Shown here in pieces: positions 17,182 through 26,012 of a stretch of DNA of 45,542 nucleotides. A program made the translations under genes and the position numbers. The stretch spans positions 1 through 45,542 of the forward strand of contig CALEZT010000065.1 in NCBI GenBank assembly GCA_937927975.1, in the 5' to 3' direction. The notes below the pieces were generated by a model, which was not told the origin of the DNA, did not search any database, and worked only from the letters and a program-made list of their open reading frames with translations. Each line of letters begins with the position of its first letter. Within the stretch, counting starts at the first letter, position 1. The stretch comes from an uncultured Phycisphaerales bacterium (lineage in GTDB: Bacteria > Planctomycetota > Phycisphaerae > Sedimentisphaerales > Anaerobacaceae).

Positions 17182-18192
17182 TCAGTCCCACTTGTGCTTC
17201 CTCACCGCACGGAGGATCTTCTGGGCGCATCGAAGGGCCGCCAGGCCCTCTTCGGCGCTGACCTCGGGGGCGAAGGACCGGTCTTTGACCGCCCGCAAGA
17301 ACGCCTCCTGCTCCAGACGGATGGGCTCCTTGTCGTCGATCGCCAGTTGCTCGACGTGCAGCAGATCGGGCCAGTTGACGGAAGCGGGGTTGAAGTCGCT
17401 GCGTCCGCGCCACTGTTTGATCATGTCGACGACGTTCTTGTTCGGGTCGGTCTTGATGACGATGCCGCCCTTCTTGAGGTAGTCGATGCTCACGTAGGCC
17501 TCTCGGCTGAAGACGCGGACCCGCCGCTCGGTCTTGAGGGCCAGACGCGAGGCGGTGAGGTTGGCGATGCAGCCGTTGTCGAAGGCCAAGCGGGCGTTGC
17601 AGATGTCTTCGCCGCCCTGGATGACCGTGACGCCGACGGCGTCCACCCGCTTGATCTTGCTCCGGGCCAGGGACAGAATGATGTCGATGTCATGGATCAT
17701 GATGTCCAGGACAACCCCGACGTCGGTGGACCGGAACGGATACGGGCTGACCCGCTGGGCCTCGATGAACTTGGGCTCGATGTCCAGACGCTTCAAGGCC
17801 TGGGCGACCGGGTTGCACCGCTCGGAGTGCCCCACCGCCACGACGGTGTCGTAACGTCGGGCCCACGACACGATCTTGCGGCCCTCCCGCACGCTCGACG
17901 CCAGGGGTTTCTCCACGAGCACCGGGACGCGGTTGCGCAGGAACAGCTTGGCCAGCTCCAGGTGCGTCGTCGTGGGCGTGGCGATCGTGACGGCGTCGAC
18001 CTTGCCCAGGATCTCTGCGCAATCCGTATATACGGCGCAGCCGTATTTCTCCGCGAGCTGCGAAGCTCTGGCCTTGTCGGCGTCCACCACCGCGACGAGT
18101 TGACTGTCGGGCAACTGGCTGTAGACCTTCGCGTGGATCGAGCCCATCTTGCCCGCGCCGACGACCGCTGTGCGAATCTTCTTGTCTTCCAT
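17182..18192 (-). CDS. gnnA: GnnA-like UDP-GlcNAc 3-dehydrogenase (Gfo/Idh/MocA family)
   Basis: 336 residues from the ATG at 18192. The N-terminus has the NAD-binding GAGKMG, then VLVEKPLAS with the family EKP, and SPYPFRSTDVGVVLDIMIHDIDIILSL, typical of the cytosolic MviM-like branch. It is the last gene of the dnaB-bamA-skp-lpxD-lpxC/fabZ-lpxA run. In Acidithiobacillus and Leptospira, GnnA next to lpxA oxidises UDP-GlcNAc at C3; GnnB then aminates it, so LpxA adds an amide-linked acyl chain. Position and subfamily make that role likely. No gnnB aminotransferase lies in the window, so the pathway is not shown to be complete here. Confidence 0.65.
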   Translation of the reverse strand: MEDKKIRTAVVGAGKMGSIHAKVYSQLPDSQLVAVVDADKARASQLAEKYGCAVYTDCAEILGKVDAVTIATPTTTHLELAKLFLRNRVPVLVEKPLASSVREGRKIVSWARRYDTVVAVGHSERCNPVAQALKRLDIEPKFIEAQRVSPYPFRSTDVGVVLDIMIHDIDIILSLARSKIKRVDAVGVTVIQGGEDICNARLAFDNGCIANLTASRLALKTERRVRVFSREAYVSIDYLKKGGIVIKTDPNKNVVDMIKQWRGRSDFNPASVNWPDLLHVEQLAIDDKEPIRLEQEAFLRAVKDRSFAPEVSAEEGLAALRCAQKILRAVRKHKWD

Positions 18193-18212
18193 GAGAATCC
18201 AGTGCTGGGAAA

Positions 18213-18257
18213 TAAGACCAATGGGACCTATGGGACTCATAGGACCTGATCGGGACC
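18213..18257. repeat. GGGACCTAT/GGACTCAT-type intergenic repeat tract
   Basis: Degenerate repeats of a 10-bp word (GGGACCTAT, GGGACTCAT, AGGACCTGAT, CGGGACC) occupy the gap between lpxA and the gnnA-like gene. Inside, CCTATG and CATAGG face each other over 5 bp. The same word family occurs at 25939-26008 before dnaB. Confidence 0.6.
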
Positions 18258-18282
18258 GCCGATCCGGCGGCCGGCATTCTTT

Positions 18283-19092
18283 CTATTCGTGCCGCATGCT
18301 CTCGCGATACCGTCCGAACCGGTGCTGGGTGCTCTTGAAGATCGAGTCGATCATGGCCCGTACGTTGTCGTCGAGACCGTCCTGCTCGGCCAACTCCTTC
18401 GCATTGGCCAGGAGCGTGCCACTCTGGCGATACAGTCTCTTGTAGGCGTCGAAGATCCGCTCCTGCTGCTCCTCGTTCAGGCCCGCGCGGTTCATTCCCC
18501 GCTTGTTGACGCCTCGAACGCGGGGCGGATAGTGCCCGCTGACGATCACGAACGGCACGATGTCGTGCGTGAGCCCGGCCAGGCCCGCGACGTAGCACCA
18601 CTTGCCGATCGTGACGAACTGGTGCGAGGCGGCCAAACCGCTCATCCAGGCGCCGGTCTCGATGTGGACGTGCCCGCCGATCTGGACCAGGTTGCTCAGG
18701 ACGATCTTGTCTTCGAGGATCGCGTCGTGCCCGATGTGGGAACCGACCATCAGAAGGTTGTCGCTGCCGATCCGCGTGGCGGTCCCGGCGCGCTTGCTCA
18801 CGTGAATGGTGACGTTCTCGCGAAAGACGTTGCGGTCGCCGATCACGAGAGCGCCGGTCTGGGCATCCGGTCCCAACCCCAGGATCTGGGGGTTGCAGCC
18901 GATCGCGGAATTCGGGGAGAAGTGGTTCTGCCGGCCAATCGTGGTGTTGCCCGTGACGACCACACGGGCGTCGAGCACCGTCCCGGCGTCGATCGACACG
19001 CCGCTGCCGATCACGCAATAGGGCCCGACGACCACGTCGTCGGCCAGCCGCACATTCTCTTCCACGACCGCCGTGGGATGGATTATCGCCAT
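18283..19092 (-). CDS. lpxA: Acyl-[ACP]-UDP-N-acetylglucosamine O-acyltransferase LpxA
   Basis: 269 residues. A left-handed beta-helix of hexapeptide repeats covers about 1-190, and a helical C-terminal domain follows. The catalytic His is in MVGSHIGHDAIL (H122, equivalent to E. coli H125). GNTTIG and NPQILGLGPDAQTG match the acyl-ACP and nucleotide-binding loops. LpxA starts lipid A synthesis by moving a 3-hydroxyacyl chain from ACP to the sugar C3 position. It follows lpxC-fabZ by 26 bp. With the GnnA-like neighbour its natural acceptor may be the 3-amino sugar. Confidence 0.97.
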   Translation of the reverse strand: MAIIHPTAVVEENVRLADDVVVGPYCVIGSGVSIDAGTVLDARVVVTGNTTIGRQNHFSPNSAIGCNPQILGLGPDAQTGALVIGDRNVFRENVTIHVSKRAGTATRIGSDNLLMVGSHIGHDAILEDKIVLSNLVQIGGHVHIETGAWMSGLAASHQFVTIGKWCYVAGLAGLTHDIVPFVIVSGHYPPRVRGVNKRGMNRAGLNEEQQERIFDAYKRLYRQSGTLLANAKELAEQDGLDDNVRAMIDSIFKSTQHRFGRYRESMRHE

Positions 19093-19118
19093 GTCAGTGG
19101 TTCCTGCCTTTCAAAGAA

Positions 19119-20429
19119 TCAGACCTTCTCATCGTCAACCAGAATGAACTTGATCTCCGCCTCCGCGGCGACAACGTCCCCGACCATCGCCAGACACTTA
19201 CAGTGGGCGGTCCTGCGCCGCAGCCGCACCGTCTCGGCGATCAGGATGAGCTGATCGCCGGGAACGACGGGTTTCCGCAATTTGACGCTGTCCATGCTCA
19301 ACAGCATGGCGAGTTTACCCGTGTGTTCGAGCCGCTGGGCGAACAACAGGCCCGAGACCTGGGCCATCGCCTCGACGATCAGCACGCCCGGCATGACCGG
19401 CGTCCCAGGGAAATGCCCCTGGAAGAACTGCTCGTTGAAGGTCACGTTCTTGACGCCCTTGATCCGGGTGTCGCCCTCGACCTCGATGATCTTGTCCACG
19501 AGCAGGAAGGGGTAGCGATGGGGCAGGATCTTCTGGATCCGCCGGATGTCGAGGATCGCGTCGGTCCCGAACCGGTCCACGCGCTCCTGCTGCTGGACCG
19601 CCTCGTAGAGCTTGCGGACGAGCTGCTGATTCAGAGCGTGGCCGCTCTTGTAGGCCACGATCCGGCCCAGCACAGGCCGTCCGACCAGCATGAGATCCCC
19701 GATCAGGTCCACGATCTTGTGCCGGACACACTCGTTGGGGAACCGATAGGCGTTCTTGACCGGCCCATCCGAATCGATCACGAGGATCTCGGAGGGCCCC
19801 AGATGGGTGCCGAGCCCGCGGGCCTGGAACTCCCGGGCCTCGGGCTCCAGAAGGAACGTCCTGGCGGGGGCCATCCCCGTTTCGAAGCTCTCCGGCGTCA
19901 CACGGTAGCTGAAGACCTGCCGCCCGATGGCGGGATGGGCGCCGTAATCGAGATCGTACGTGATGTTCAGGTCGCCGTCGGTGTCGGGCAGCGCGTAGAT
20001 CGTCGCATCCGCGGCGCTGACGCTGACGGCTTTGTGGATGATGAACTCCTTGCGGGGGTTCTTCTGCTCGACGACCCCGGCGCTCTTGAGGATCCTGACG
20101 TATTCGGCGCTGCTGCAATCGGGCGACGGCAGTTCGGGTCCTTCGACCTCGATCGTCAGGTTGTCGATCTCCAGGGCGCGGACCGCAGCCAGGCAGTGCT
20201 CGACCGTCTCGATGCTGATGTCGCCCTTCTTGATGCTGGTGCGTCGGCTCCGTTCGGCGATGCTCGGAGCGATCGCCGGGATGCGCACCGCGTTGGCGAC
20301 GTCGGTGCGCACGAAGACGATCCCGGCGTCTTCCGGACCCGGGCGAAAGGTCACCGTGGCATCCTGGCCGCCAAAAAGGCCCTTGCCGACGAGCTTGACC
20401 TCATCCTTTATCGTTTTCTGCAGCTTCAA
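19119..20429 (-). CDS. lpxC-fabZ: LpxC-FabZ fusion (UDP-acyl-GlcNAc deacetylase / 3-hydroxyacyl-ACP dehydratase)
   Basis: 436 residues. Residues about 1-285 are LpxC: the zinc ligands are H78 in ETVEHCLAA and H237 and D241 in [10 protein letters not shown], with catalytic H264 in KSGHAL. Residues about 295-436 are Fab[13 protein letters not shown], with catalytic H339 in [11 protein letters not shown] and E353 in IVEAMAQ. LpxC makes the first committed step of lipid A, and FabZ dehydrates 3-hydroxyacyl-ACP, which competes for the same precursor. The same fusion is known in Bacteroidetes and other groups. The start overlaps the end of lpxD by 29 bp. Confidence 0.97.
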   Translation of the reverse strand: MKLQKTIKDEVKLVGKGLFGGQDATVTFRPGPEDAGIVFVRTDVANAVRIPAIAPSIAERSRRTSIKKGDISIETVEHCLAAVRALEIDNLTIEVEGPELPSPDCSSAEYVRILKSAGVVEQKNPRKEFIIHKAVSVSAADATIYALPDTDGDLNITYDLDYGAHPAIGRQVFSYRVTPESFETGMAPARTFLLEPEAREFQARGLGTHLGPSEILVIDSDGPVKNAYRFPNECVRHKIVDLIGDLMLVGRPVLGRIVAYKSGHALNQQLVRKLYEAVQQQERVDRFGTDAILDIRRIQKILPHRYPFLLVDKIIEVEGDTRIKGVKNVTFNEQFFQGHFPGTPVMPGVLIVEAMAQVSGLLFAQRLEHTGKLAMLLSMDSVKLRKPVVPGDQLILIAETVRLRRRTAHCKCLAMVGDVVAAEAEIKFILVDDEKV

Positions 20430-21450
20430 GTTTATCTACCTTCACCGTCAGGCGCTTGAGCTCTTGCGAGAGTTTCGGCAGACGCAGGACGTGGGCGACC
20501 ACCCTCGCTGCCTCTCGGATCTCCAGTGCAGGCGTCCAGGCCAGCTTCTCTCCGGGCCCCACGCTGCTCATCACGCCGGCCTGGGCTCCGACCTGGGTGC
20601 CGGCGCCGATTTCGATGTTGTCGGCCAATCCGACCTGCCCGGCCAGGACCACTCCGTCGCCAAGACGGGTGCTGCCCGCGACGCCCACCTGCGACGCGAT
20701 CAGACAGCACTTGCCGATCACGACGTTGTGCGCGATCTGCACGAGATTGTCGATCTTCGTGCCGGCGCCCACTATCGTATTGCCAAATTTCGCCCTGTCA
20801 ACGCAACTGTTGGCCCCGATCTCGACGAAGTCCTCAAGAATCACCCCCCCGTTGTGGGGAATAGGCCTGTGGGCGCCGTCGATAAAGGCATAGCCGAACC
20901 CGACGGACCCGATCGTGCTGTTGGCCTGGATGACCACGTGGTTGCCCAGCACACAGCCATGGTTCACCACGACGTTGGCGTCGAGGCGGCAGTCCGACCC
21001 GATCCGCGTATTCTGCCCGATCCGACAGCCCGGTGCAATGATCGTGTTGTCGCCGATCTGCACATCGTCCTCCAGGACGACGAAGGGACCGACGCTCACG
21101 CCGGCCCCCAGTCGGACGTTCGAACCGATCCGCGACGATGAATCCACCCCTGTTGGAGCGGGCTTGAGCTTCGGCGCAAAGAGATTCAACGTCGCGATCA
21201 GGGCTTCGTTGACGTTGCGAACGTGCAGTTGCGGCATGGACAGACCTTCGACGGGCTTGGCCACAATCACCGCGGCCGCACGCGATTCCGCCAGCGACGC
21301 CTGGTGCCTGGCGTCCGTGACGAAGGTCACATCGTTCCCGCCGGCGGCCTCGATCGGCTGGACCCCGGCGATCCGAATCTCCGCGCCCCCAGGCGCGCCG
21401 ACCAGAACGGCCCCGAGCCGTTCGGCCAATTCATGAATTGTGACAGTCAT
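20401..21450 (-). CDS. lpxD: UDP-3-O-acylglucosamine N-acyltransferase LpxD
   Basis: 349 residues. An N-terminal uridine-binding domain (about 1-100, with [10 protein letters not shown]) precedes a hexapeptide-repeat beta-helix. The catalytic His is H241 in [12 protein letters not shown] (E. coli H239), with the GFGYAF loop before it. A C-terminal helix ([16 protein letters not shown]) follows. LpxD adds the second acyl chain of lipid A. The 3' end overlaps lpxC-fabZ by 29 bp and the 5' end is 25 bp after skp, consistent with one transcript. Confidence 0.97.
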   Translation of the reverse strand: MTVTIHELAERLGAVLVGAPGGAEIRIAGVQPIEAAGGNDVTFVTDARHQASLAESRAAAVIVAKPVEGLSMPQLHVRNVNEALIATLNLFAPKLKPAPTGVDSSSRIGSNVRLGAGVSVGPFVVLEDDVQIGDNTIIAPGCRIGQNTRIGSDCRLDANVVVNHGCVLGNHVVIQANSTIGSVGFGYAFIDGAHRPIPHNGGVILEDFVEIGANSCVDRAKFGNTIVGAGTKIDNLVQIAHNVVIGKCCLIASQVGVAGSTRLGDGVVLAGQVGLADNIEIGAGTQVGAQAGVMSSVGPGEKLAWTPALEIREAARVVAHVLRLPKLSQELKRLTVKVDKLEAAENDKG

Positions 21451-21475
21451 CCTCGTTCCCGAATCAGAAACAGGG

Positions 21476-22075
21476 TCAGGGCTTGAGGGTCCCGTCGGCG
21501 TCCATGCGGGCCGCGACCTCGCTGGTCAGGTCGACACAGCCGCCGGAGTACAACACTTTGTGCATGTACAGCGTGGTCATCAGCTCTTCGCTGGGGACGG
21601 GAAATTCAGGCTCGGTCCTCTCCAGGACCATGTCCAGGCCCTTCTCCTTGGCGAGACTCTGGGTCGCCCGGGCAAAAGCCTGGTAGAGGTCTTCGAGCCA
21701 CTTCTTGTCGTCCAGGACCGACTGCTGTTTGAGATACTCCTGCTGGCTCTGCATTTTGGCCCGCTTCTCGAACAGGACCTGCATCTGCTGCCTGTAGTCG
21801 GCGGTCCCCTGCTTGAGCGTCTTGAGCTCGGCTTCTTCGCCTTCGACCTCTTTTCTCAGATCGTCCAGTTGCGCTCGGGCCTGGACCTGTCGGTGCATCG
21901 CCTGGGCGCTGTACTGCTTGTGCTTGCTGGAGGCCTTGAAGACCTCTCGCATGCTCACGACCCCGACCCGAAGCGCCGGGCCCGCCGCCGGGGCGGCCGC
22001 CCGTCCATGCTCCAGCACGACCAGAGACGCCAACACACAGACCAGAGTACCACCGGCTGCTATCTTGCCATTCAT
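21476..22075 (-). CDS. skp: OmpH/Skp-family periplasmic chaperone
   Basis: 199 residues from the ATG at 22075 (AAAGGGCTC upstream). A Sec signal peptide (about 1-26, ending RAAA) is followed by [15 protein letters not shown] and a long charged coiled coil (about 55-140) typical of the Skp tentacles. The C-terminal part continues with [12 protein letters not shown]. The trimeric protein carries unfolded outer-membrane proteins to the Bam complex. The position between bamA and lpxD is the usual one for skp. Confidence 0.9.
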   Translation of the reverse strand: MNGKIAAGGTLVCVLASLVVLEHGRAAAPAAGPALRVGVVSMREVFKASSKHKQYSAQAMHRQVQARAQLDDLRKEVEGEEAELKTLKQGTADYRQQMQVLFEKRAKMQSQQEYLKQQSVLDDKKWLEDLYQAFARATQSLAKEKGLDMVLERTEPEFPVPSEELMTTLYMHKVLYSGGCVDLTSEVAARMDADGTLKP

Positions 22076-22133
22076 ATGAGCCCTTTCTTTGTATTCCAAG
22101 GTCAAGTTTTGAAGGACAGGACCTGTCCCATCG

Positions 22134-24302
22134 TTAGAACATGCCGCCGCCGGAGAAGCTGAAGACCTGCCTTTCGTCTTCGTCGTCTTTGAGCAACGGC
22201 GTGGCGATCTCGAATCGGATCGGCGTATTGCCGAAGACCTGCGGGATCTTGATCTCCAGACCGGTGCCGATCGACAGGCGGTAGCTGCCGGTGTCGATCG
22301 TGCCGCTGTCGCTGAACAGCAGCAGGCCGAAGTTCTCGCCCACCAGCGGGATCGTGATCTCCGCCCCGGCCAGGAAGATCCAGTCGCTTCCGACCGGGTC
22401 TTTCCGCACGGGATTGGGCACGTTGGTCTGCAGGCCGCGGGTGCTCACGCCGCGATACTCGAAGCCGCGGATTCCATAGCGACTCGTGCCGCCGGCGTAA
22501 AACATCTCGAACGGCGGCGCGTCGCCCAGGATCGTGCCGCCCAGGATCTTGCCCGCCAGAATGGTCTTGCGGCCCAACACGTCCTCGTGCAGGGTGAAAT
22601 AGCGGGTGTAGCTGCCCTCGAGTATCCCGAAGGTGTCGTCCCCGGTCACCTGCTCGTAGAACACGCTGATGTTGCGCCCCTCGCTGGGGTCGTAGACGTC
22701 GTCCACACCGCTGAAGCCGACGCCGAACCGAACGCCGAACAGTTGGGTGTCGCCGTAGAAGTCGCGGATCTCCTGTGGAGCGTCGAAGTCCAGATCGCTG
22801 ACCCCGACGTTCTCGGCGCGGAATCCGATGCTCCTTCGCCACTGCTCGCTGAGGCGCTGCTCGAATCCGATCGCGCCCTTGAGACGCTTCTCGTCGTAGC
22901 TTTCGCGGAACCGCTTCCAGCTCTGGCCCAGCGTGTTGAACGTGATCGGTTCGTCCCGCCAGTACGGATCAGAGAAGCTGACGGAATACTGGCTGTAGCG
23001 CGTGCCGGGCTCGAGCCGCAGGCCGAACCGCTGGCCGGCGCCGCGGAAGGTCCGCCAGGGGGCGAACCATTCCCCCAGATCCTCCGGCAGATCCGCAATG
23101 TCGAAGTTCTGCTGCTGGTAGATGATCTGGGCCATCACGCCGTTGTCGCTGCTGAAGCCGACGCCGGGACGGATGATGCCGGTCATGCCCTCCTCGAGGT
23201 CCACGCGGACGTCCTTGGTGTTGGGGTCCCCGCTCTCCGGGGCGACCGGACGAATCATCACCTGTTGGGCTGAGGCGGCCCGCTGCGAGTACTTTTCGAG
23301 CCGACCGTTGCCTTCTTTTGGCGCGACCTTGGCGTTGTAGAGTTCGCCCGGCGTGAAATCGTATTCGTCCAGGACCCGTCGAACCACTTTGTCCTTGGTG
23401 GTCTCATTGCCTGTGATGTCGATGCGTCCGATGCGGAACTGGCGGCCCTCTTTCACGTTGATCGTGAGAATCACCAGACTCTCGCCCGCCTCGGGAGTGA
23501 ACTTCACACTCTGTCGCACCTCCGCGTCCACATACCCGATCTCGCGGTATCGCTGCTCGACCCTGCTGGCGCCGCGGTCGGCTTCGGCCTTGAGATAGAC
23601 CTTGCCTTCTCGCGAATCGAGGTTCTCGCGCAACTGCTCCTCGGTGAACCGGGTGTTGCCGTTGAAGACGATCTGGGCGATGTGATAGACAGGCCCCTCC
23701 TCGATGACGAAAACCACGTCCATCTTCTCGCCGTCGTCGGACAGTTCGGTCTTGGCCTCGATCTTGTAGTCAAGATGCCCCCGGCCGTAGTAGAATTCGC
23801 GAAGGCGGTCGACGTCCGCCTCGACCGCTTCTTCGGTGAAATGGAACGGCCAGAGCAGCCACTTCTTCTCCTTGATCTTGATGACCTGACGGAGCGTCCC
23901 GTCCCCGAACGCGTCGTTGCCCTCGAACTCGATGCTGCCGATCTGGACGCGGGGCCCTTCCTCGATCCGATAGAACAGATGTCCGTCGGCGAGCCGGTCC
24001 CGATCCAGGGCGACTTTGACGGAAGGGTAGCCGACCTTTCGGTAGACTTCGGCGATGGTCATCCGGCCCCCCTCGGCCAGAAACGGGTCCAGACGGTCGC
24101 CCAGCTCGAAACCCAGCCGCTCGCGCAGGACGTGGCCCTTGAATTTCTGGTTGCCCTCGAACTCGATGGACTTGATGATCCCTCCGGACTGTCGATTGTT
24201 GATTGTAGCTTGTTGATTGGGATCACTCGCTTGGGCTGCTGTGCGCGTGCAGGCGGCCCCGATCAAACACAGTACCAGGAGAAGAGAAGTTGCGTCCTGC
24301 AT
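22134..24302 (-). CDS. bamA: Outer membrane assembly factor BamA
   Basis: 722 residues from the ATG at 24302; further in-frame starts exist upstream to 24323, all inside repeat DNA. A signal peptide (LLLVLCLIGAACTRTAAQA) is followed by POTRA domains beginning IIKSIEFEGNQKF, IGSIEFEGNDAF, IAQIVFNGNTRF and IGRIDITGNE, then a 16-strand barrel with a YGIRGFEYRG loop carrying the RGF motif, and a terminal Phe. Four POTRA starts are visible; E. coli has five. The residues just after the signal peptide (NQQATINNRQ) are encoded by one arm of a foldback repeat. The ribosome-binding region is also repeat DNA and has no clear Shine-Dalgarno. Confidence 0.95.
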   Translation of the reverse strand: MQDATSLLLVLCLIGAACTRTAAQASDPNQQATINNRQSGGIIKSIEFEGNQKFKGHVLRERLGFELGDRLDPFLAEGGRMTIAEVYRKVGYPSVKVALDRDRLADGHLFYRIEEGPRVQIGSIEFEGNDAFGDGTLRQVIKIKEKKWLLWPFHFTEEAVEADVDRLREFYYGRGHLDYKIEAKTELSDDGEKMDVVFVIEEGPVYHIAQIVFNGNTRFTEEQLRENLDSREGKVYLKAEADRGASRVEQRYREIGYVDAEVRQSVKFTPEAGESLVILTINVKEGRQFRIGRIDITGNETTKDKVVRRVLDEYDFTPGELYNAKVAPKEGNGRLEKYSQRAASAQQVMIRPVAPESGDPNTKDVRVDLEEGMTGIIRPGVGFSSDNGVMAQIIYQQQNFDIADLPEDLGEWFAPWRTFRGAGQRFGLRLEPGTRYSQYSVSFSDPYWRDEPITFNTLGQSWKRFRESYDEKRLKGAIGFEQRLSEQWRRSIGFRAENVGVSDLDFDAPQEIRDFYGDTQLFGVRFGVGFSGVDDVYDPSEGRNISVFYEQVTGDDTFGILEGSYTRYFTLHEDVLGRKTILAGKILGGTILGDAPPFEMFYAGGTSRYGIRGFEYRGVSTRGLQTNVPNPVRKDPVGSDWIFLAGAEITIPLVGENFGLLLFSDSGTIDTGSYRLSIGTGLEIKIPQVFGNTPIRFEIATPLLKDDEDERQVFSFSGGGMF

Positions 24303-24341
24303 ATATCGATCATCCATCATCAATCAACAATCATCCATCGT
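24187..24341. repeat. Foldback repeat spanning the bamA leader and signal-peptide codons
   Basis: The word GATTGTTGATTG occurs in inverse orientation in two tracts, about 24187-24220 (inside the bamA coding region) and 24303-24341 (the whole dnaB-bamA gap). The roughly 80-bp loop between them encodes the BamA signal peptide. The right tract is made of near-tandem TGATGGATGAT and TTGATTGATGAT words. Confidence 0.65.
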
Positions 24342-25817
24342 TCAGAAGGGCACCGCTTCCTGCTGGATCTGCGCCATGTTCTCGAACCGGGTGCACTTCT
24401 CTCGGAACGTGAGCTTCACGGCGCCCGTAGGCCCGTTTCGCTGCTTGGCGATAATGACCTCGGCGGTGTTGTCGTTTTCGTAGTCCGGTTCTCCGCGGTG
24501 ATAGTAATCCTCGCGGTGGAGCAGCATGACGACGTCCGCGTCCTGCTCGATCGAGCCCGATTCCCTCAGGTCGCTCATGCGAGGACGGTGATCCTCCCGC
24601 CCCTCGGCCGCGCGGTTCAACTGGCTCAGCACGATGACCGGCGCGTCCATCTCGCGCGCCAGCGACTTGAGGTATCGCGAGATCACGGAGATTTCCTGCT
24701 GGCGGGACTCGACCCGGTTCGATCCGACGTTCATCAACTGGAGGTAGTCCACGACGATGCAGCGGATGCCGTAGGCGCTCTTGAGACGCCGGGCTTTGGC
24801 CCGGACCTCCAGCGGACTGAGGGCCGACGTGTCGTCGATGTAGATCGGCGCCTCGGAGATCACGCCGCAGGCCTCCACCAGCTTCTGGTAGTGCTCGGTG
24901 CCCAGCATGCCCTTGCGGACGAGCTGCGAGTCCACGCCGCTGTAGCTGCACAGGAACCGCTCCGCCAACTGCTGCTTGCCCATTTCCAGCGAGAAGATCG
25001 CGGTCGGGATCTTCTCGATGATCCCGATGTGCTCGACGAGGTTCAAGGCGAAAGCGGTCTTGCCCATGCTGGGCCGACCGGCGATGATGATCATCTCACC
25101 CTTCTGCAGGCCGCAGGTCATGTCGTCCAGCTCGTAATAGCCGGTCGCCAGACCGGTGACGTGGGTCCCTTCGCGTTTCTCGATCGTCTCGTAGGCCTTG
25201 GTGACCAGGTCCTTGAGGGCGACCGCGGCGCTGGTGATCCGTTTGTCGGTGACCGCGAAGATCCGCCGCTCGGCGGCGTCGAGTTTCTCCGCAGCGTCCC
25301 CACTCTCGTCGTAGGCGTCGTTGAGGATCTCGGTGGCCGCGGCGATCGTCTCCCGCATGAGCATTTTCTCGCGGACGATGTCCGCATAGTATTGCACGCT
25401 CGCGGAGGACGGGACCGTCTCGATGACCCGCTGGAGGTACTCGGCCCCGCCGACGGCGTCCAACTGGTTGCGCCGCTCCAGCTCGTTGCGGACCAACAGG
25501 CCGTCGATGCCCTCGCCGTGGTTCTTCTCGTAGAGCGCCAGGACAGCGTCGAACAGCATCTGGTGCTCGCTGTGGTAGAACGCGTTGCGGTTGATCGTCT
25601 CGATGACGTCCCCGATGCAGCGAGGATCGATCATCATGGAGCCCAGGACCGCAGCCTCGGCCCCCAGGTCCTCAGGCATGCTCCGCATCACCAGGGGCCC
25701 TTCCCCCTTGCCGCGAGCGGACTTGCCCCCGGAATCGGGACCCGATGAAGACGGACCCTGTTCCCCGGCGGCAGATGCCGCCGACTTGGATATTCTCTTG
25801 GTGGTTCTTTCCGCCAC
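24342..25817 (-). CDS. dnaB: Replicative DNA helicase DnaB
   Basis: 491 residues from a GTG at 25817 (CGAGG upstream). The frame stays open further but runs into repeat DNA. After a low-complexity leader (about 1-45), the N-terminal helicase domain begins PEDLGAEAAVLGSMM. The RecA-like domain has Walker A GRPSMGKT (247-254), Walker B IVVDYLQLM (about 354-362), and LSQLNRAAEGREDHRPRMSDLRESGSIEQDAD as H3/H4. The hexamer unwinds DNA at the replication fork. No intein is present. bamA follows 39 bp downstream, so a replication gene heads the envelope cluster. Confidence 0.95.
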   Translation of the reverse strand: MAERTTKRISKSAASAAGEQGPSSSGPDSGGKSARGKGEGPLVMRSMPEDLGAEAAVLGSMMIDPRCIGDVIETINRNAFYHSEHQMLFDAVLALYEKNHGEGIDGLLVRNELERRNQLDAVGGAEYLQRVIETVPSSASVQYYADIVREKMLMRETIAAATEILNDAYDESGDAAEKLDAAERRIFAVTDKRITSAAVALKDLVTKAYETIEKREGTHVTGLATGYYELDDMTCGLQKGEMIIIAGRPSMGKTAFALNLVEHIGIIEKIPTAIFSLEMGKQQLAERFLCSYSGVDSQLVRKGMLGTEHYQKLVEACGVISEAPIYIDDTSALSPLEVRAKARRLKSAYGIRCIVVDYLQLMNVGSNRVESRQQEISVISRYLKSLAREMDAPVIVLSQLNRAAEGREDHRPRMSDLRESGSIEQDADVVMLLHREDYYHRGEPDYENDNTAEVIIAKQRNGPTGAVKLTFREKCTRFENMAQIQQEAVPF

Positions 25818-25938
25818 TGAAAGCCTCGGATCCGACCATTTCTCTCGACCGCCGCACCACGCGCAGGAAACTACCGGCCTGGCGCAGCAAAACAGTCGGG
25901 CATTGTACCGAGCGGACGGGGCCGCGTCTACAATCCTA

Positions 25939-26008
25939 TTCGTCCCACTGGCCCCATTCGTCCCATAAGAACAACGGGACCAATAGGACGGATAGGACAG
26001 TCGTCCCA
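25939..26008. repeat. GGGACCAATAGG-type foldback repeat
   Basis: Left arm (about 25939-25970, words CGTCCCACTGGCCCCATT and CGTCCCATAAG) faces a right arm (about 25975-26008, words GGGACCAATAGGACGGATAGGAC) across about 6 bp. It lies between the S9 peptidase stop and the dnaB start region. The same word family is found in the lpxA-gnnA gap. Confidence 0.6.
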
Positions 26009-26012
26009 CCGC

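Noticed and set aside
24187..24341. Insertion sequence with terminal inverted repeats at bamA
   Set aside because: There is no transposase, no target-site duplication, and the interior is the in-frame bamA signal peptide.
23682..25748. 688-codon plus-strand open frame
   Set aside because: Antisense to bamA and dnaB, both unmistakable on the minus strand.
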